This document shows positions 17,896 through 26,637 of a stretch of 64,000 bases of DNA, one piece after another (the stretch's first letter is position 1; each line of letters begins with the position of its first letter). This stretch comes from CAVWSM01 sp963799425 (GTDB lineage Bacteria > Actinomycetota > Actinomycetes > Jiangellales > Jiangellaceae). Both the position numbers and the translations under genes were made by a program. Where the stretch lies: NCBI GenBank assembly GCA_963799425.1, contig CAWCXA010000016.1, positions 310,001-374,000 on the forward strand, given 5' to 3'. Below the pieces are notes generated by a model. The model was not told the origin of the DNA. It worked only from the letters and a program-made list of their open reading frames with translations, and searched no databases.

Positions 17896-18326
17896 GTGAT
17901 CAAGGGCTTCAGGGACTTCATCATGCGCGGCAACGTCATCGACCTCGCGGTTGCGGTCGTCATCGGCGCGGCCTTCACGGCACTGATCGGCTCGATCACC
18001 AACAACGTGATCCAACCGGTCATCAACGCGGTCGGTGGTGGCGACGGACCCTCGGGGCTGTCGTGTGACGATCACCGGCAACGAGGCAACGAGAATCGAC
18101 GTCGGCGCGGTCATCGGAGCGACAATCACGTTCGCGATCACCGCGGCCGTCGTCTACTTCATCTTCGTCGGCCCGATGAATCACCTGCGCGAGCGCCGAG
18201 CCGAGAGGCCAGGAACCCGAGCCGGAGGCAGTGCCCGAGGACGTCCAGCTGCTCATGGAGATTCGCGACGAGCTGCGCGCGACTGAACGGCAGCACCGGT
18301 TCGGCCGAGGTCTCCCACCGGGCTGA
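17896..18326 (+). pseudogene. mscL: Large-conductance mechanosensitive channel, two apparent frameshifts
   Basis: MscL forms the pentameric pore that releases solutes on hypo-osmotic shock. Three blocks in three successive frames rebuild a full-length channel: FRDFIMRGNVIDLAVAVVIG (TM1) from GTG 17896; VTITGNEATRIDVGAVIGAT plus TM2 ending FVGPMNHLRERRA in the +1 frame from about 18062; and EPEPEAVPEDVQLLMEIRDE in the third frame from about 18213 to TGA 18324-18326. Each switch is what one extra base would cause (near 18060 and near 18203-18212). A GGAAGGGG ribosome site precedes the GTG. Either the gene is broken or the sequence has two errors; conserved residues on both sides of each shift favour a recent event or error. 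Confidence 0.8.
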
Positions 18327-18341
18327 GCGCTGACGGGTCGA

Positions 18342-18479
18342 TCAGTCCCAGTGCGGCGGACGCTCGTCGACCAGACGCGCGTCGTTGGACTCGTCCTGCT
18401 CGCCCCAACCGGCCGCCGTGTCGTCGACGGTGGCGTCGGGCAGTACCACTAGGTCGTCCTCGAATGGCGTCTCGCTCAT
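18342..18479 (-). CDS. Small acidic hypothetical protein (45 aa)
   Basis: An acidic 45-residue protein beginning MSETPFEDDLVVLPDATVDD and ending LVDERPPHWD. It lies 16 bp downstream of the large DUF4011 gene on the same strand. A TACGCT box is 8 bases before ATG 18479, and a GATGGTG stretch could serve as a weak ribosome site. The composition and clean frame look coding; similar short acidic proteins ending in a PPHW tail are, from memory, present in other actinobacteria. Function unknown. Confidence 0.6.
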   Translation of the reverse strand: MSETPFEDDLVVLPDATVDDTAAGWGEQDESNDARLVDERPPHWD

Positions 18480-18495
18480 CACCATCGAGCGTACG

Positions 18496-21400
18496 TCAGG
18501 CAGCGGGCGGCTCGCCGCGCTCGCTGTCGCTCGGGAGCGGTGTGCCGGTCGCGGATTCGTACGCCGCCTTGATCCGCTGCACCTCGGCGGCGGGGTCGAC
18601 CGTCCAGCGCGCCACCGACACCGGCACGACTGACCAGCCACGGCGGCGCAGTTGCCCCGGCCCGATGCGCAATGCCTGACGCAGTGAGCCGTCGGCCCGG
18701 TCCGGCAGGATCGCGAGCACCATGGTGCGATCGCGCGCATGGTGGGCGACGGCGACCGGGATCGGCAGCCCAAGGTGGCCGTACGAGGTGACGGCCGGCA
18801 GCCCAGCGATCTTGATCCGGCGAGCGATATCGACCGCTAGCGGGTCGTCCGGCTGTGGCGACGCTGCCCTGCGCAGGGGCTCACCTCCGCGACCGGCATG
18901 GGTGAGCAGGTCGCGCAGCGCCTTGGGGCCGGGGGTGAGCAGCCGGCGCGGGTTGAGGTCCTCGGCGCTCAGGCTGGACACGACGGTCAGGTCGTGCCGC
19001 CCAGCAGCCGTCGCGGTGGCCAGGAGCGCGTCGCCACCTTCGCGACCGAGCGCGCCGAAACGGTAGAGCAGTCTGCCCTCGGCCGTACGGCCATAGCCGA
19101 CACCGAGGATGAGGGCATCGCGGGACCGCTCGGCCAGGTGGTCGAACGTCACGACCGTGAATGGCTCGGCCCGATCGGCACTGAAGAACGGGTGCACATC
19201 ACGCGCCGCGAGCAGAGCGCCGCGGAGCAACGTGCGGATGCGTTCGGCGTGCCGCTCGGTAAGCGTGACGACCGCCAGCGACTCATCTGACCGCGTGTGT
19301 GCGTGGGCCAGCACGAGGTCGATGACCCGTGCCGCCTCGGCCTCAACGCTCTCCTCTTGGCGATCGGTCCCCACAGGCTGGGAGACGAGTTCCAGGCAGA
19401 CCCGGCTGAGGCCGGCGTTGGGCCAGGCGACGAGCTTGCCGGCGTGCCTGGCTGCCGCAAAGGCGACGAGGCGCGCGTCGGCGCTGCGGTAGTCATGACT
19501 CAGACTGCTCACCGGAAGGTGCTCACGCAGCTGATCCAGCACCGAGGTGGGGTGGCCTCGTCGTGGCATGCCAGCGGGGTCCGGGTCAGGCTCGGATTCG
19601 GGGTCGGCGGCCACTGAGAACTCGGTCGGCCAGCCGCGCTCCGGGTCACCGCAAACCAGCACACGCGAACCACGCGCCAACGCGGGCACCGCAAGTGCAG
19701 GCGAGAGGCGATGACCTGCCTCGACGATGACGAGGTCGAACAGCGGGGCAAGCGGCAGTGTCGTGCTCACCTGCAGTGGCGAGACCAGCCACACCGGCTT
19801 TGCAGCCAGCACGAGCTCGCGAGCGTCGGTCATAGCGGTGACAATCCTGGATCGATCGTCCTCGAGCACGGCTCGCTGATCGCCGTGCTCGGCCACTGCA
19901 GCACGTACGGCGGTGGCGTGCGCCCGGCGCACCGACAACCCGGCGACCTTCACGGCCCGCTCGTCCGCAGATGCGAAGCCATCGACAAGAGTGCCGAAAT
20001 CGCTGGGCACCCGGCCGCCCGCTGCGATTGCGGCCGCCACGCCGCGATGCCAGGCATGGTCGAACGCCGCCATCGCGGTTGACCGGTCGGCCCCACCAAC
20101 GGCGAGCTCGGACAACAGCGGCTCCAGGCCTGACTCGGAGAGCCGGCGGCGCAGACTCCGCAGCTGCGGCACCTGTAGCGCATCTGGCTGATCGGTCAGC
20201 AGCTCGGCGAGGTACCTGGTCAAGTCGGCGAAGCCCATCTCCGCCAGGCCGACGTCGGGCATCACGGAGTCCAGAACCTGCAGATCGGCAAGGGCCTGGC
20301 TGACAGCTTCGACAGCGAGCGCGCTGTGCTCCCCGAGTCGGGGCAGCCGCCCGTCGCGTGCCGTTTCACGCCACAGCTCGCGCCGATCGCGGGCAGCGAC
20401 CAGCGCCTGGTGGAGCGCGAGTCCACTGGGGCCTGTGCGCGGATCCAGGCGGAGCTCCCGGGCGCTGCGCCGGACACGTACGCGAGTCATCCAACCGGGC
20501 TTGGACTGCAACTCGGACCGACCCTCGCGATCGGCGGTCGCGTCCACCAGCTCGTAGAGCGGTGCCGACCATATCTCTGGCAGGAACTGCGCGAGGGTGT
20601 CGTGCGCACCAGCAAGCAGCTGGGCGACGTCCGCGGCCGCACCGATGGTCGCCGGGGCCGGCAACCCGACCTCGATCGCAGCTCGCGTCACGGCGTCGCG
20701 CGCGGCGCCGATCGATTGCCGGTGCAGCGAGGTGGCGGCTTCGAGGGCCTGCCGTGCGGTCGCCTCGTCATCGATCAGCGCGCCACTCCACGGCGAGTCG
20801 GCCGAGGCAGCCGTGAAGCCGCCGGCATCGACGAATGCGCCAAGGTCATCGCGCGCCCGGTCGCGGGCCGCCCCGTGCAGGCGCTGGACCGCCTCGGCTG
20901 GCAACGCAGTCGAACCACCTGCTGGCGCGCGACTCCCGATCGTCGCCGCATATACCTCGTACGGGGTGAGGGCCCACGGCTGCACCGGGCTGTGCAGCCA
21001 GGCCAGGTAGTCCTCGAGCTCAGTCCCCGCCCCCGGGTCGGCGACGGCGCCCCCCGGCTCGGGCACAGCGGCACGTCCCGCACGGTCGACCGCTGCGGCG
21101 ATCTCGGCTAGGGCATCGGGCTCGGACGTCTCGGGGGACAGGTCGAGGACAGCGTCCTGCAGGCCAAGGTCTTGGAGACGGGCGGCGAGATCATGCAACG
21201 GTGCGCGGGGCTCGCTGACGACAAGCACTCGCTTGCCGGCGGCAATGAGCGCTGCGGTGGCAGCCGCGAGAGTCTGCGTCACACCCGTGCCTGCCGGCGC
21301 GACCACGACGCGGCTGCCATCGACCACGATCGCCTCGGCGAGCGCCGCCTGGGCGTCGTCGAGGTCGAGCGCGATCGGCACCGGCCCCGCGCCGGTCGGC

Positions 21401-22173
21401 GTGGTCGGGGTGACCTTCACCCCCGCGAGAAGGGCCGCGAGGTCACTGTCGACGAGTCGCTCGGCGTCCGATCGCAGCGCGGCTGCCGTGGTGAGGATCG
21501 CGTCGGTGAAGGTGCCCAGCACTGCGCGGTGTGCGATCGCGAACCCGTCGACCACGTGGGCGGGAGCAAACTCGCGCAGCCGGTCGACAACGTGTGCGTA
21601 GCGAAGGCGACCACTCGGGTCGAGCAGGTCGTCGCGCTCGAGCCGTACGCCGACGTGGGTCGCCATGGCCAACAGCAGGACGGGGTTGATCTGTGCGTCG
21701 GCGGCAACGTGCAGACTGAAATCGCTCTGTGTCGCGTCGGTCGGCTCGATGCTGTACCGGCGAAGGAGTACGGGCACCGCCGGGCGCCGCGCCGCGTACG
21801 GATCGGCCCAGGTGGCCATGCCGACCGCGAGGTATCCGCTCCACACGCCGCGCTCCTCGGCAAGCTCGCGCACCTTGAGGTAGATCGCGCGCGCCGAGCG
21901 CAACGCGGATGAGCGCAGCGGCTCCCGCGGGAACAGTCGGCTGACGAGCACGGGCTCGCCGTCGACGAGTCGCCGACGCGCCTCGGGATCGGCAGCGGCA
22001 ACGTCCAACGTGCCGGCCTTGAGGTCCTGGAACCGCAAGAGCGTGTTACGTCCACCGAACCGGGCGACGTCGTCAGCCCAGCGATCTGCGGCCTCCGCGA
22101 CGACCTGTCGGGCGGCATTGTCGCGACCGGTCGCTGGTGTCGCCTCGACCGTGTCGCTGTCGCCGTCAGGCAC
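18496..22173 (-). CDS. DUF4011 / SF1-helicase-like protein with degenerate motor motifs
   Basis: A 1225-residue protein. Residues about 35-200 match DUF4011 (FGGRNTLLRFQDLKAGTLD, VLVSRLFPREPL). The SF1 helicase region then follows, but each motif is altered: the P-loop is APAGTGVTQT (about 292-301) with Val where Lys is required; motif II is FDLVIVEAGHRLSP (812-825) instead of DEAS; motif III is CGDPERGWPTEF; motif VI is ATATAAGR rather than a TRAR form. The C-terminal 100 residues (GLPAVTSYGHLGLPIPVAV, LRRRGWSVVPVSVARW) resemble the restriction-endonuclease-like tail of these proteins. ATP hydrolysis is doubtful. A sacsin-like ATPase of the same kind of actinobacterial repertoire lies at 56602. 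Start ATG 22173. Confidence 0.75.
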   Translation of the reverse strand: MPDGDSDTVEATPATGRDNAARQVVAEAADRWADDVARFGGRNTLLRFQDLKAGTLDVAAADPEARRRLVDGEPVLVSRLFPREPLRSSALRSARAIYLKVRELAEERGVWSGYLAVGMATWADPYAARRPAVPVLLRRYSIEPTDATQSDFSLHVAADAQINPVLLLAMATHVGVRLERDDLLDPSGRLRYAHVVDRLREFAPAHVVDGFAIAHRAVLGTFTDAILTTAAALRSDAERLVDSDLAALLAGVKVTPTTPTGAGPVPIALDLDDAQAALAEAIVVDGSRVVVAPAGTGVTQTLAAATAALIAAGKRVLVVSEPRAPLHDLAARLQDLGLQDAVLDLSPETSEPDALAEIAAAVDRAGRAAVPEPGGAVADPGAGTELEDYLAWLHSPVQPWALTPYEVYAATIGSRAPAGGSTALPAEAVQRLHGAARDRARDDLGAFVDAGGFTAASADSPWSGALIDDEATARQALEAATSLHRQSIGAARDAVTRAAIEVGLPAPATIGAAADVAQLLAGAHDTLAQFLPEIWSAPLYELVDATADREGRSELQSKPGWMTRVRVRRSARELRLDPRTGPSGLALHQALVAARDRRELWRETARDGRLPRLGEHSALAVEAVSQALADLQVLDSVMPDVGLAEMGFADLTRYLAELLTDQPDALQVPQLRSLRRRLSESGLEPLLSELAVGGADRSTAMAAFDHAWHRGVAAAIAAGGRVPSDFGTLVDGFASADERAVKVAGLSVRRAHATAVRAAVAEHGDQRAVLEDDRSRIVTAMTDARELVLAAKPVWLVSPLQVSTTLPLAPLFDLVIVEAGHRLSPALAVPALARGSRVLVCGDPERGWPTEFSVAADPESEPDPDPAGMPRRGHPTSVLDQLREHLPVSSLSHDYRSADARLVAFAAARHAGKLVAWPNAGLSRVCLELVSQPVGTDRQEESVEAEAARVIDLVLAHAHTRSDESLAVVTLTERHAERIRTLLRGALLAARDVHPFFSADRAEPFTVVTFDHLAERSRDALILGVGYGRTAEGRLLYRFGALGREGGDALLATATAAGRHDLTVVSSLSAEDLNPRRLLTPGPKALRDLLTHAGRGGEPLRRAASPQPDDPLAVDIARRIKIAGLPAVTSYGHLGLPIPVAVAHHARDRTMVLAILPDRADGSLRQALRIGPGQLRRRGWSVVPVSVARWTVDPAAEVQRIKAAYESATGTPLPSDSERGEPPAA

Positions 22174-22820
22174 GAACCCTCCCGCCCTACTCGCCTTCCG
22201 GCGAGCCTAGCCACGTTGAGAGATCGACAGGGCGACATGCGGCGGGGTGTCGGCTCGTGACCCCCCCAAGGTTGTGGCCCCGACTGGCCAGGGAACCTGT
22301 CGGGGCCACACTGCGACCGCGGTCTGAGTCAGCCCACGCGGTCGTAGCTCACTCGGGAGGTCCAGGCCTTACTGGCGGCGACGTGCGGGACCGCGCGACG
22401 CCCGGCGACGCCGAGCCGTCGGACGGCGCGTCGCTCCCGCGTGCTGTCTACGGGCCGGGCCGCATCGGGCCCAGCCGAGACCAGCTCAGGCATGCCGAAG
22501 GCTTCCTCCGACGCCTACGGGGTGAGCTGTCGGGCTCGGGCGGGGAAGTCGCCCGGCCGCATCGATCTGCGCGGCTTCGCCCCAAGGACATCGCGGCTGC
22601 GTGGTGCTCAGTCGGATGCCCGGAGAACCTGGGTCCCCCACTCCCGTCCACGGGATGTCGCTTGGTGCCAGATCGTGGACGGGATTCGGCGGCGATCTGG
22701 GCCGCTCCTCGGTGGCGCGGCGCTCCTAACCTCGCCACCCTCCCGAAGGCTGTCAAGTCGACGTAGTGGTTCACCGTCGTCCAGAGGCAGGCGCAGGTCG
22801 GGTGAGCTTCTGTGGCTTGG
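22174..22820. other. Gene-poor stretch, no recognisable gene
   Basis: Open frames exist on both strands but give Arg/Pro-rich shadow-like proteins without family features. The only structure seen is the 12-bp-stem hairpin at 22273-22310. It may hold the decayed remains of a gene between the DUF4011 and DUF4386 genes. Confidence 0.5.
22273..22310. terminator. Perfect 12-bp stem hairpin
   Basis: TGTGGCCCCGAC (22273-22284) pairs perfectly with GTCGGGGCCACA (22299-22310) around a 14-base loop. There is no T-tract. It lies upstream of the DUF4011 start and downstream of the DUF4386 stop (both minus strand), so it is placed to end DUF4386 transcription. Confidence 0.45.
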
Positions 22821-23561
22821 CTATGCCGTCGTCGCCGTGGGCTCGGCGATCGGGCTCGGCCTGAAGCCCTTCCACGCCGCGTAGATGGCGAGCGAGGCCT
22901 CCCAAGCGATCTCCGGGAGTGCCAACAAGCCCGAGAATGTTGACCCGTTCTCGTAGGCACCGAACAGGATCAGCACGAAGGAGAGAATCAGCAGCGGCCC
23001 ACCGATGAGGCCCAGGATCGCCATCCGACGGGGCACGAGGCCGGAGCGGTACATCAGGTAGCCCAGCATCAAGCCATTCCCGAAGCCCACAACGAGTCCA
23101 GGTCCGAACTGGAAGGCCCAGTCATAGATGGACACGAGGGTGTTGCCTTGTACTTCGAGCGCGGTGGCCTCGGCGCCACTAGCCCTTTCCCATGCCTCGT
23201 TCACGTCGACTACCGCGATGATGCTGATGAGGCCGATCGCGATGAACACCGACTCCATGATGCGAGCGGTGACATATCCGAGCGCGACGGTTTCGCTCTG
23301 TCGCCTCACGAGCGGGTAGATGACGACCGCGGTTGCGATGTTGGTAACGATCACTCCGAACTCGAGGATCGAGCCGAGCTTCAGGCTCGTGTCGGAGACA
23401 GCCCCAGGGATGAAGCTCGTGTCGGTCCAAGTGGCACCAAGCCCGTCGACGAAGAGGAGTCGCGCCGGGATGCTGGTGATGAAAGTGCCTATGAAAAGCC
23501 AGCCAAAAATCCGCCCAGTTCTCCGCGTATCCAAGATCGCCTCCCTCGCTCGTGCGGTCAT
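22821..23561 (-). CDS. DUF4386 family membrane protein
   Basis: A 246-residue protein with about six to seven membrane segments. RTGRIFGWLFIGTFITSIPA at the N-terminus, ARIMESVFIAIGLISIIAV and FGPGLVVGFGNGLMLGYLMY with SGLVPRRMAILGLIGG are the usual DUF4386 blocks. Function is unknown in the family. ATG 23561 (MTARAREAIL) is chosen; GTG 23567, two codons earlier, is equally open and no strong ribosome site separates them. It stands alone between two gene-poor stretches. Confidence 0.85.
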   Translation of the reverse strand: MTARAREAILDTRRTGRIFGWLFIGTFITSIPARLLFVDGLGATWTDTSFIPGAVSDTSLKLGSILEFGVIVTNIATAVVIYPLVRRQSETVALGYVTARIMESVFIAIGLISIIAVVDVNEAWERASGAEATALEVQGNTLVSIYDWAFQFGPGLVVGFGNGLMLGYLMYRSGLVPRRMAILGLIGGPLLILSFVLILFGAYENGSTFSGLLALPEIAWEASLAIYAAWKGFRPSPIAEPTATTA

Positions 23562-23932
23562 ACCCACCCGATGTGCGGCGAAACAGGCCTCGCAGGGCTT
23601 CCTGCGAAGTCACGGCCAGCCGGCTCGGGCTTACGGCAGAACGCGCTCAAGTTCGCACTACTGGCAGCCCGGCGAGCGCCCCTATCGGCACTTCGCGCTC
23701 CACCCAACGAGGCAACCGGTGCGCCAAGAACGAGCCGCTGGGTCGGTCCGGGCCGCCAGGTAGGCGCTGGCAGGCGGCGTCTAACGAGTCGGACAACCAC
23801 GTTCGACGGGGGCGTACGTCTCCAGGCGCTCGTTGAGCGTGGAACGGCCTCGGTACTCTTAGTGGCCGCAAAGGTGCGGAACCCACGTCGGCTTTCCAAC
23901 GAGGATTCCGACGTGGGGTCCGAACAAGAGCC
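23562..23932. other. tRNA upstream region with promoter-like and hairpin elements
   Basis: No gene is seen. A TTGAGC/TACTCT pair (23833-23838 and 23854-23859, 15-bp spacing) could drive the tRNA. Between it and the tRNA, CCCACGTCGG (23882-23891) and CCGACGTGGG (23908-23917) form a 10-bp stem in what would be the 5' leader of the tRNA precursor. The remainder holds only shadow frames. Confidence 0.45.
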
Positions 23933-24005
23933 GCCCTCGTAGCTCAGGGGATAGAGCAATGGTTTCCTAAACCATGTGTCGCAGGTTCGAATCCTGCCGG
24001 GGGCA
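23933..24005 (+). tRNA. tRNA-Arg (anticodon CCT)
   Basis: A full cloverleaf folds from 73 bases: acceptor GCCCTCG with CGGGGGC (one T-G pair), D-arm GCTC/GAGC, anticodon stem ATGGT/ACCAT with loop TTCCTAA giving anticodon CCT (reads AGG), T-arm GCAGG/CCTGC with loop TTCGAAT, and discriminator A. CCA is not encoded. tRNA-Arg(CCT) genes are frequent integration sites for mobile elements in actinobacteria, and gene-poor DNA follows directly. Confidence 0.96.
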
Positions 24006-24268
24006 CGGGACATATGTGCAGGTCAGAGCCATATCGATCTTGGTTCCAGTGAAAACCTGTTTTCAGCGATCATGGTTCGTGCCCCAATCGTGCCCCAACC
24101 AAATCGGCGATCTTGAGGCCCCCCCGGCTCCCCGAATTTGATCTTGGGCCAGGCGCGGGCAGGGGATAGCGGCCTTGCGGTTGTGCCCCATCCACAGCAC
24201 CTTGTGGATCATGGTCCGGCGCTCGATCCGTGTTACAGAATCGACGGTCGCCCTAGGCTGCGCTGACT
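24006..24268. other. Gene-poor DNA after the tRNA, possible integrase remnant
   Basis: On the minus strand a short frame ends LKIADLVGARLGHEP with a TGA at about 24070, and GTGCCCCAA occurs twice 11 bases apart. Integrase genes often end in a similar position beside a tRNA, so this may be the scar of a lost element. There is no duplicated tRNA 3' end within the stretch, so the idea is unsupported beyond position. Confidence 0.3.
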
Positions 24269-24400
24269 GTGGAGGACATCCTGATCCCGGCGCTGGTGGC
24301 CGTCGTGACGGGGCTGCCGGTGCGCAGTCCATGCTCAGGGGCCATACGCCCTGCCCCCGGCGACCTCGTGGCCATGGAGCGGGCCCTGGGCGCGGCGTAG
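24269..24400 (+). CDS. Possible short protein (43 aa)
   Basis: A frame from GTG 24269 to TAG 24398-24400 begins VEDILIPALVAVVTGLPV, a hydrophobic start, then turns Pro/Arg-rich. A TAGGCT box (24254-24259) lies 9 bases before the GTG, matching the promoter style of real genes in this window. The second half does not look like protein, so a frameshift or a remnant is possible. Weak call. Confidence 0.3.
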   Translation: MEDILIPALVAVVTGLPVRSPCSGAIRPAPGDLVAMERALGAA

Positions 24401-24452
24401 CAAGTCACGCCGTCAGGGTCCGCCGCCGCCGCCGCCGAAGTCGCCGCCGCCG

Positions 24453-24623
24453 TTAGAGGCCCTGCTCGTCGACTTTGGCCTGCGCCTGATAGTGCGCGTC
24501 GTGCAGCGACGAGCCGCTCTGAGTGTTGCCCAGCCCGGATTGTTGACGCTGACGCCTCCACAGGACGAAGACCACTCCCGCAAGGGCGACAAGGAGCAGA
24601 ACCCCAAACACCGCGCCCGTCAT
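24453..24623 (-). CDS. Small single-pass membrane protein, tail possibly frameshifted
   Basis: A 56-residue protein: one transmembrane helix (TGAVFGVLLLVALAGVVFVLW) followed by a basic RRQRQQ stretch and a polar tail ending AKVDEQGL. A GGGGAG ribosome site sits 6 bases before ATG 24623, which I prefer to the ATG at 24659. Just past the stop, the next frame encodes SNGGGDFGGGGGGP and then stops; Gly-rich tails of this type end many small actinobacterial membrane proteins, so one extra base near 24460-24470 may have cut the tail. Function unknown. Confidence 0.55.
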   Translation of the reverse strand: MTGAVFGVLLLVALAGVVFVLWRRQRQQSGLGNTQSGSSLHDAHYQAQAKVDEQGL

Positions 24624-25039
24624 GGCGATCTCCCCGCGCTGGCTACGCGTGCCCGCCAAGCATGTTCTCTCTTGGGTTGGCCGTCAATTCTCCCGCCCGC
24701 CGCCGGATGCGCCGCGCGCTCGCAACGAGCCATGCCAACCCAACGTTCGCCCGCGCCATCATCGAATGGTGCCTGACCGGGTCCCGCTCGGACTCGACCG
24801 GCGGTGAGCATCCCGAGAGCGCCGTGCCGGTTGCGGGGCCGTACCAGTCGGCCCTCAGAAGTCGTCGGGCCCGCGTCAGGAATGTGATCGGTGTATCGTC
24901 CAGCCGACAACGCTCGCGGACGCAACCCCACCCCGGCTCGGTCCCAGGTCACCTTCTCCACACCCGACGATCCAGGCAAGCAACATCACTGCGGACAGTT
25001 CCCGCGTTTTGGGGGTACGCAGATGCGTAGGAGGTTGTG
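24624..25039. other. Gene-poor stretch
   Basis: No convincing coding frame. The last part forms the leader of the LapA-domain gene with an AGGAGG site at 25029-25034. Confidence 0.45.
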
Positions 25040-25306
25040 ATGAGTCAACAAGGTGAAGTGAAACAAGAGGGTCGCCGACTCGGTGGCGGGGTGATCGCCT
25101 CGCTCTCCGGCCTAGCGGTACTGCTCATCTTCGTCCTCCAGAACACCCAGGACGTCAGGTTCCACTTCCTCTTCCTCAGCTTCACCTGGCCGTTGTGGCT
25201 GTACACCATCGTGGTGGCGCTGTTCGGGGCAATGGTCTGGTTCGGGATAGGCGTGGTACGTCGTCACAGACGTCGCAAAGAGCGTCGCGAAGACCGACGG
25301 GACTGA
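25040..25306 (+). CDS. LapA-domain (DUF1049) membrane protein
   Basis: An 88-residue protein with two hydrophobic helices: SLSGLAVLLIFVLQNTQDVR, whose FVLQNTQxV motif is typical of LapA/DUF1049, then WPLWLYTIVVALFGAMVWF, and a strongly basic C-terminus (RRHRRRKERREDRRD). In E. coli the related LapA works with LapB in envelope homeostasis, but actinobacterial members are uncharacterised. ATG 25040 has an AGGAGG site 5 bases upstream; the GTG three bases earlier is less well spaced. Confidence 0.8.
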   Translation: MSQQGEVKQEGRRLGGGVIASLSGLAVLLIFVLQNTQDVRFHFLFLSFTWPLWLYTIVVALFGAMVWFGIGVVRRHRRRKERREDRRD

Positions 25307-25491
25307 TTGTTGGCACGCTCTTGCTGTGCAGGAGCGGCGAAGGTCTTCGTCATGGGTTCTTCCGCGCCTCGGGGTGTGACCCCCGCGGCCGTCGCCGAAT
25401 CGTCGGTCATGCGCGGCTCACCTGACCGCCAGGACCAACGGTTTGCCGTCGAGCCGGGCTCGACGCGGTGCGATGTGCCGCCAATTGCGCG
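25307..25491. other. Non-coding stretch downstream of the LapA-domain gene
   Basis: One open frame (25307-25495, plus strand) encodes a Pro/Ser-rich peptide without features; I do not call it. Nothing else is seen. Confidence 0.4.
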
Positions 25492-25629
25492 CTAGCTAGC
25501 CGCACGCAAACGCCAGCAACCCGAGACCAGTGCCGTGGAGACTTGCCGCTCCACGACCACGGCGATCAATGCACCCATGGCGAGGAAGAAGGCCAATGCG
25601 GCCAATAGCGGCTCGACAACGACCCTCAC
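25492..25629 (-). CDS. Possible small membrane protein (45 aa)
   Basis: A frame from GTG 25629 gives VRVVVEPLLAALAFFLAMGA followed by more hydrophobic residues and a short tail RLRAAS. A GAGGG stretch lies 6 bases upstream. One membrane helix is clear; no family is recognised. An ATG at 25713 in the same frame gives a longer form with an implausible N-terminus. Confidence 0.35.
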   Translation of the reverse strand: MRVVVEPLLAALAFFLAMGALIAVVVERQVSTALVSGCWRLRAAS

Positions 25630-25881
25630 GACGCCCTCATTGCGAGATGGGCTCAGCCAAGCACACGCACCAGGCCCGACAGAAGGAGAAGACCCGACAC
25701 AGGGAATCCGCAAGACCCTGCCGAGGGCACTCGCTAAACCTGCAGGTCACACAATGAGGAGCTTGGTCTGAAGGAGACCTCGGTGCTGTTGGCTGATGGT
25801 CGCGGCCCCGGCATGGCCGTCTCTAAGGCCCGCGGCCGCCTCCGGGATCGGGGTAACTTCGAGCGACTATGGAGCCCGAAA
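25630..25881. other. Gene-poor stretch downstream of the Pr6Pr pseudogene
   Basis: No coding frame of note. A GAAGGAGA ribosome-like site near 25770 is not followed by a sensible frame. Confidence 0.35.
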
Positions 25882-26630
25882 TTACCCGGATCCTGCATTC
25901 ACATCAGTTTCCCTGGTTGGGCGGTCATTTGGCTTGGGTGACAGCTTGCGATCGGCTAGCAGGAAGAGGGAGCCGACACCGAGCAGCAGCAGAAGGACAG
26001 CAAGGCTGTTGATCAGCGCGCGGCCATAGCCGAGGTCGTTCACGTCAATGAAGTGATACGGGTACCAGTGCCGAGTCATGCCCTCCTGGGTGTAATCGAT
26101 GAACGGACTGCGGATGAGCGTGTAGACGATGTACGTAAGCGGAATCGCCAACAGCTCCCACAAGGTTCGTGACGTGAAGCGCGGCCGCGGTCCGACCACG
26201 AGATAGCTGACGACGGCCAGGATCGGCACGGTGTAGTGCAGGGTCTCGTCTGCGACGCGCTGCCAGCCGCGCGGGTCCCACAGAGGCGCGAGCAGCCAGG
26301 CATAGACCACTCCGGTGACCGTGATCATGGCGAGACTGGCGTGCCGGAAGACGACGAACGACTGGTCCAGTGCGCGTGCGGGTTGCGCCAGAGCAGGAAC
26401 GCCACGACAGCCACGAGGATGTTGCTCCACACGGTGAAGTAGCTGACGACGTTCCACAGCCGGATCACCGTCGAGAAGTCTGGGCGGTCGGGGTTGGGCG
26501 CCGGGTCGACTTCGATCCACAGCTGGACTGCGACACCCCATAGCGCCGCTATGAATGTGGCCAGGTGCCACCACTTCGCTCGTCGCACGCCAGCGCTGAG
26601 CTGCGGCTCGTGTGCGCCGACGGTGGTCAT
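25882..26630 (-). pseudogene. Pr6Pr family membrane protein, one apparent frameshift
   Basis: Two frames together encode a Pr6Pr-type six-helix membrane protein. From ATG 26630 the first frame gives WWHLATFIAALWGVAVQLW and IRLWNVVSYFTVWSNILVAV up to FLLWRNP; it then becomes nonsense and stops near 26325. The next frame resumes with LDQSFVVFRHASLAMITVTG, then WYPYHFIDVNDLGYGRALIN, a family signature, and ends at 25882. The shift lies around 26360-26390 and needs one lost (or two gained) bases. An AGAGG site lies just before the ATG, 7 bp after the stop of the DUF11 gene, so the two would be cotranscribed. Function unknown. Confidence 0.7.
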
Positions 26631-26637
26631 GCCTCTG

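Noticed and set aside
22137..22766. 209-codon plus-strand frame in the gap after the DUF4011 gene
   Set aside because: No family features, high Arg/Gly content and no ribosome site or promoter-like box at its start.
23558..24013. Minus-strand open frame of 151 codons
   Set aside because: Its start lies antisense to the tRNA; the peptide beginning with a GRIRTCD-type stretch is a well-known artefact of antisense tRNA translation.
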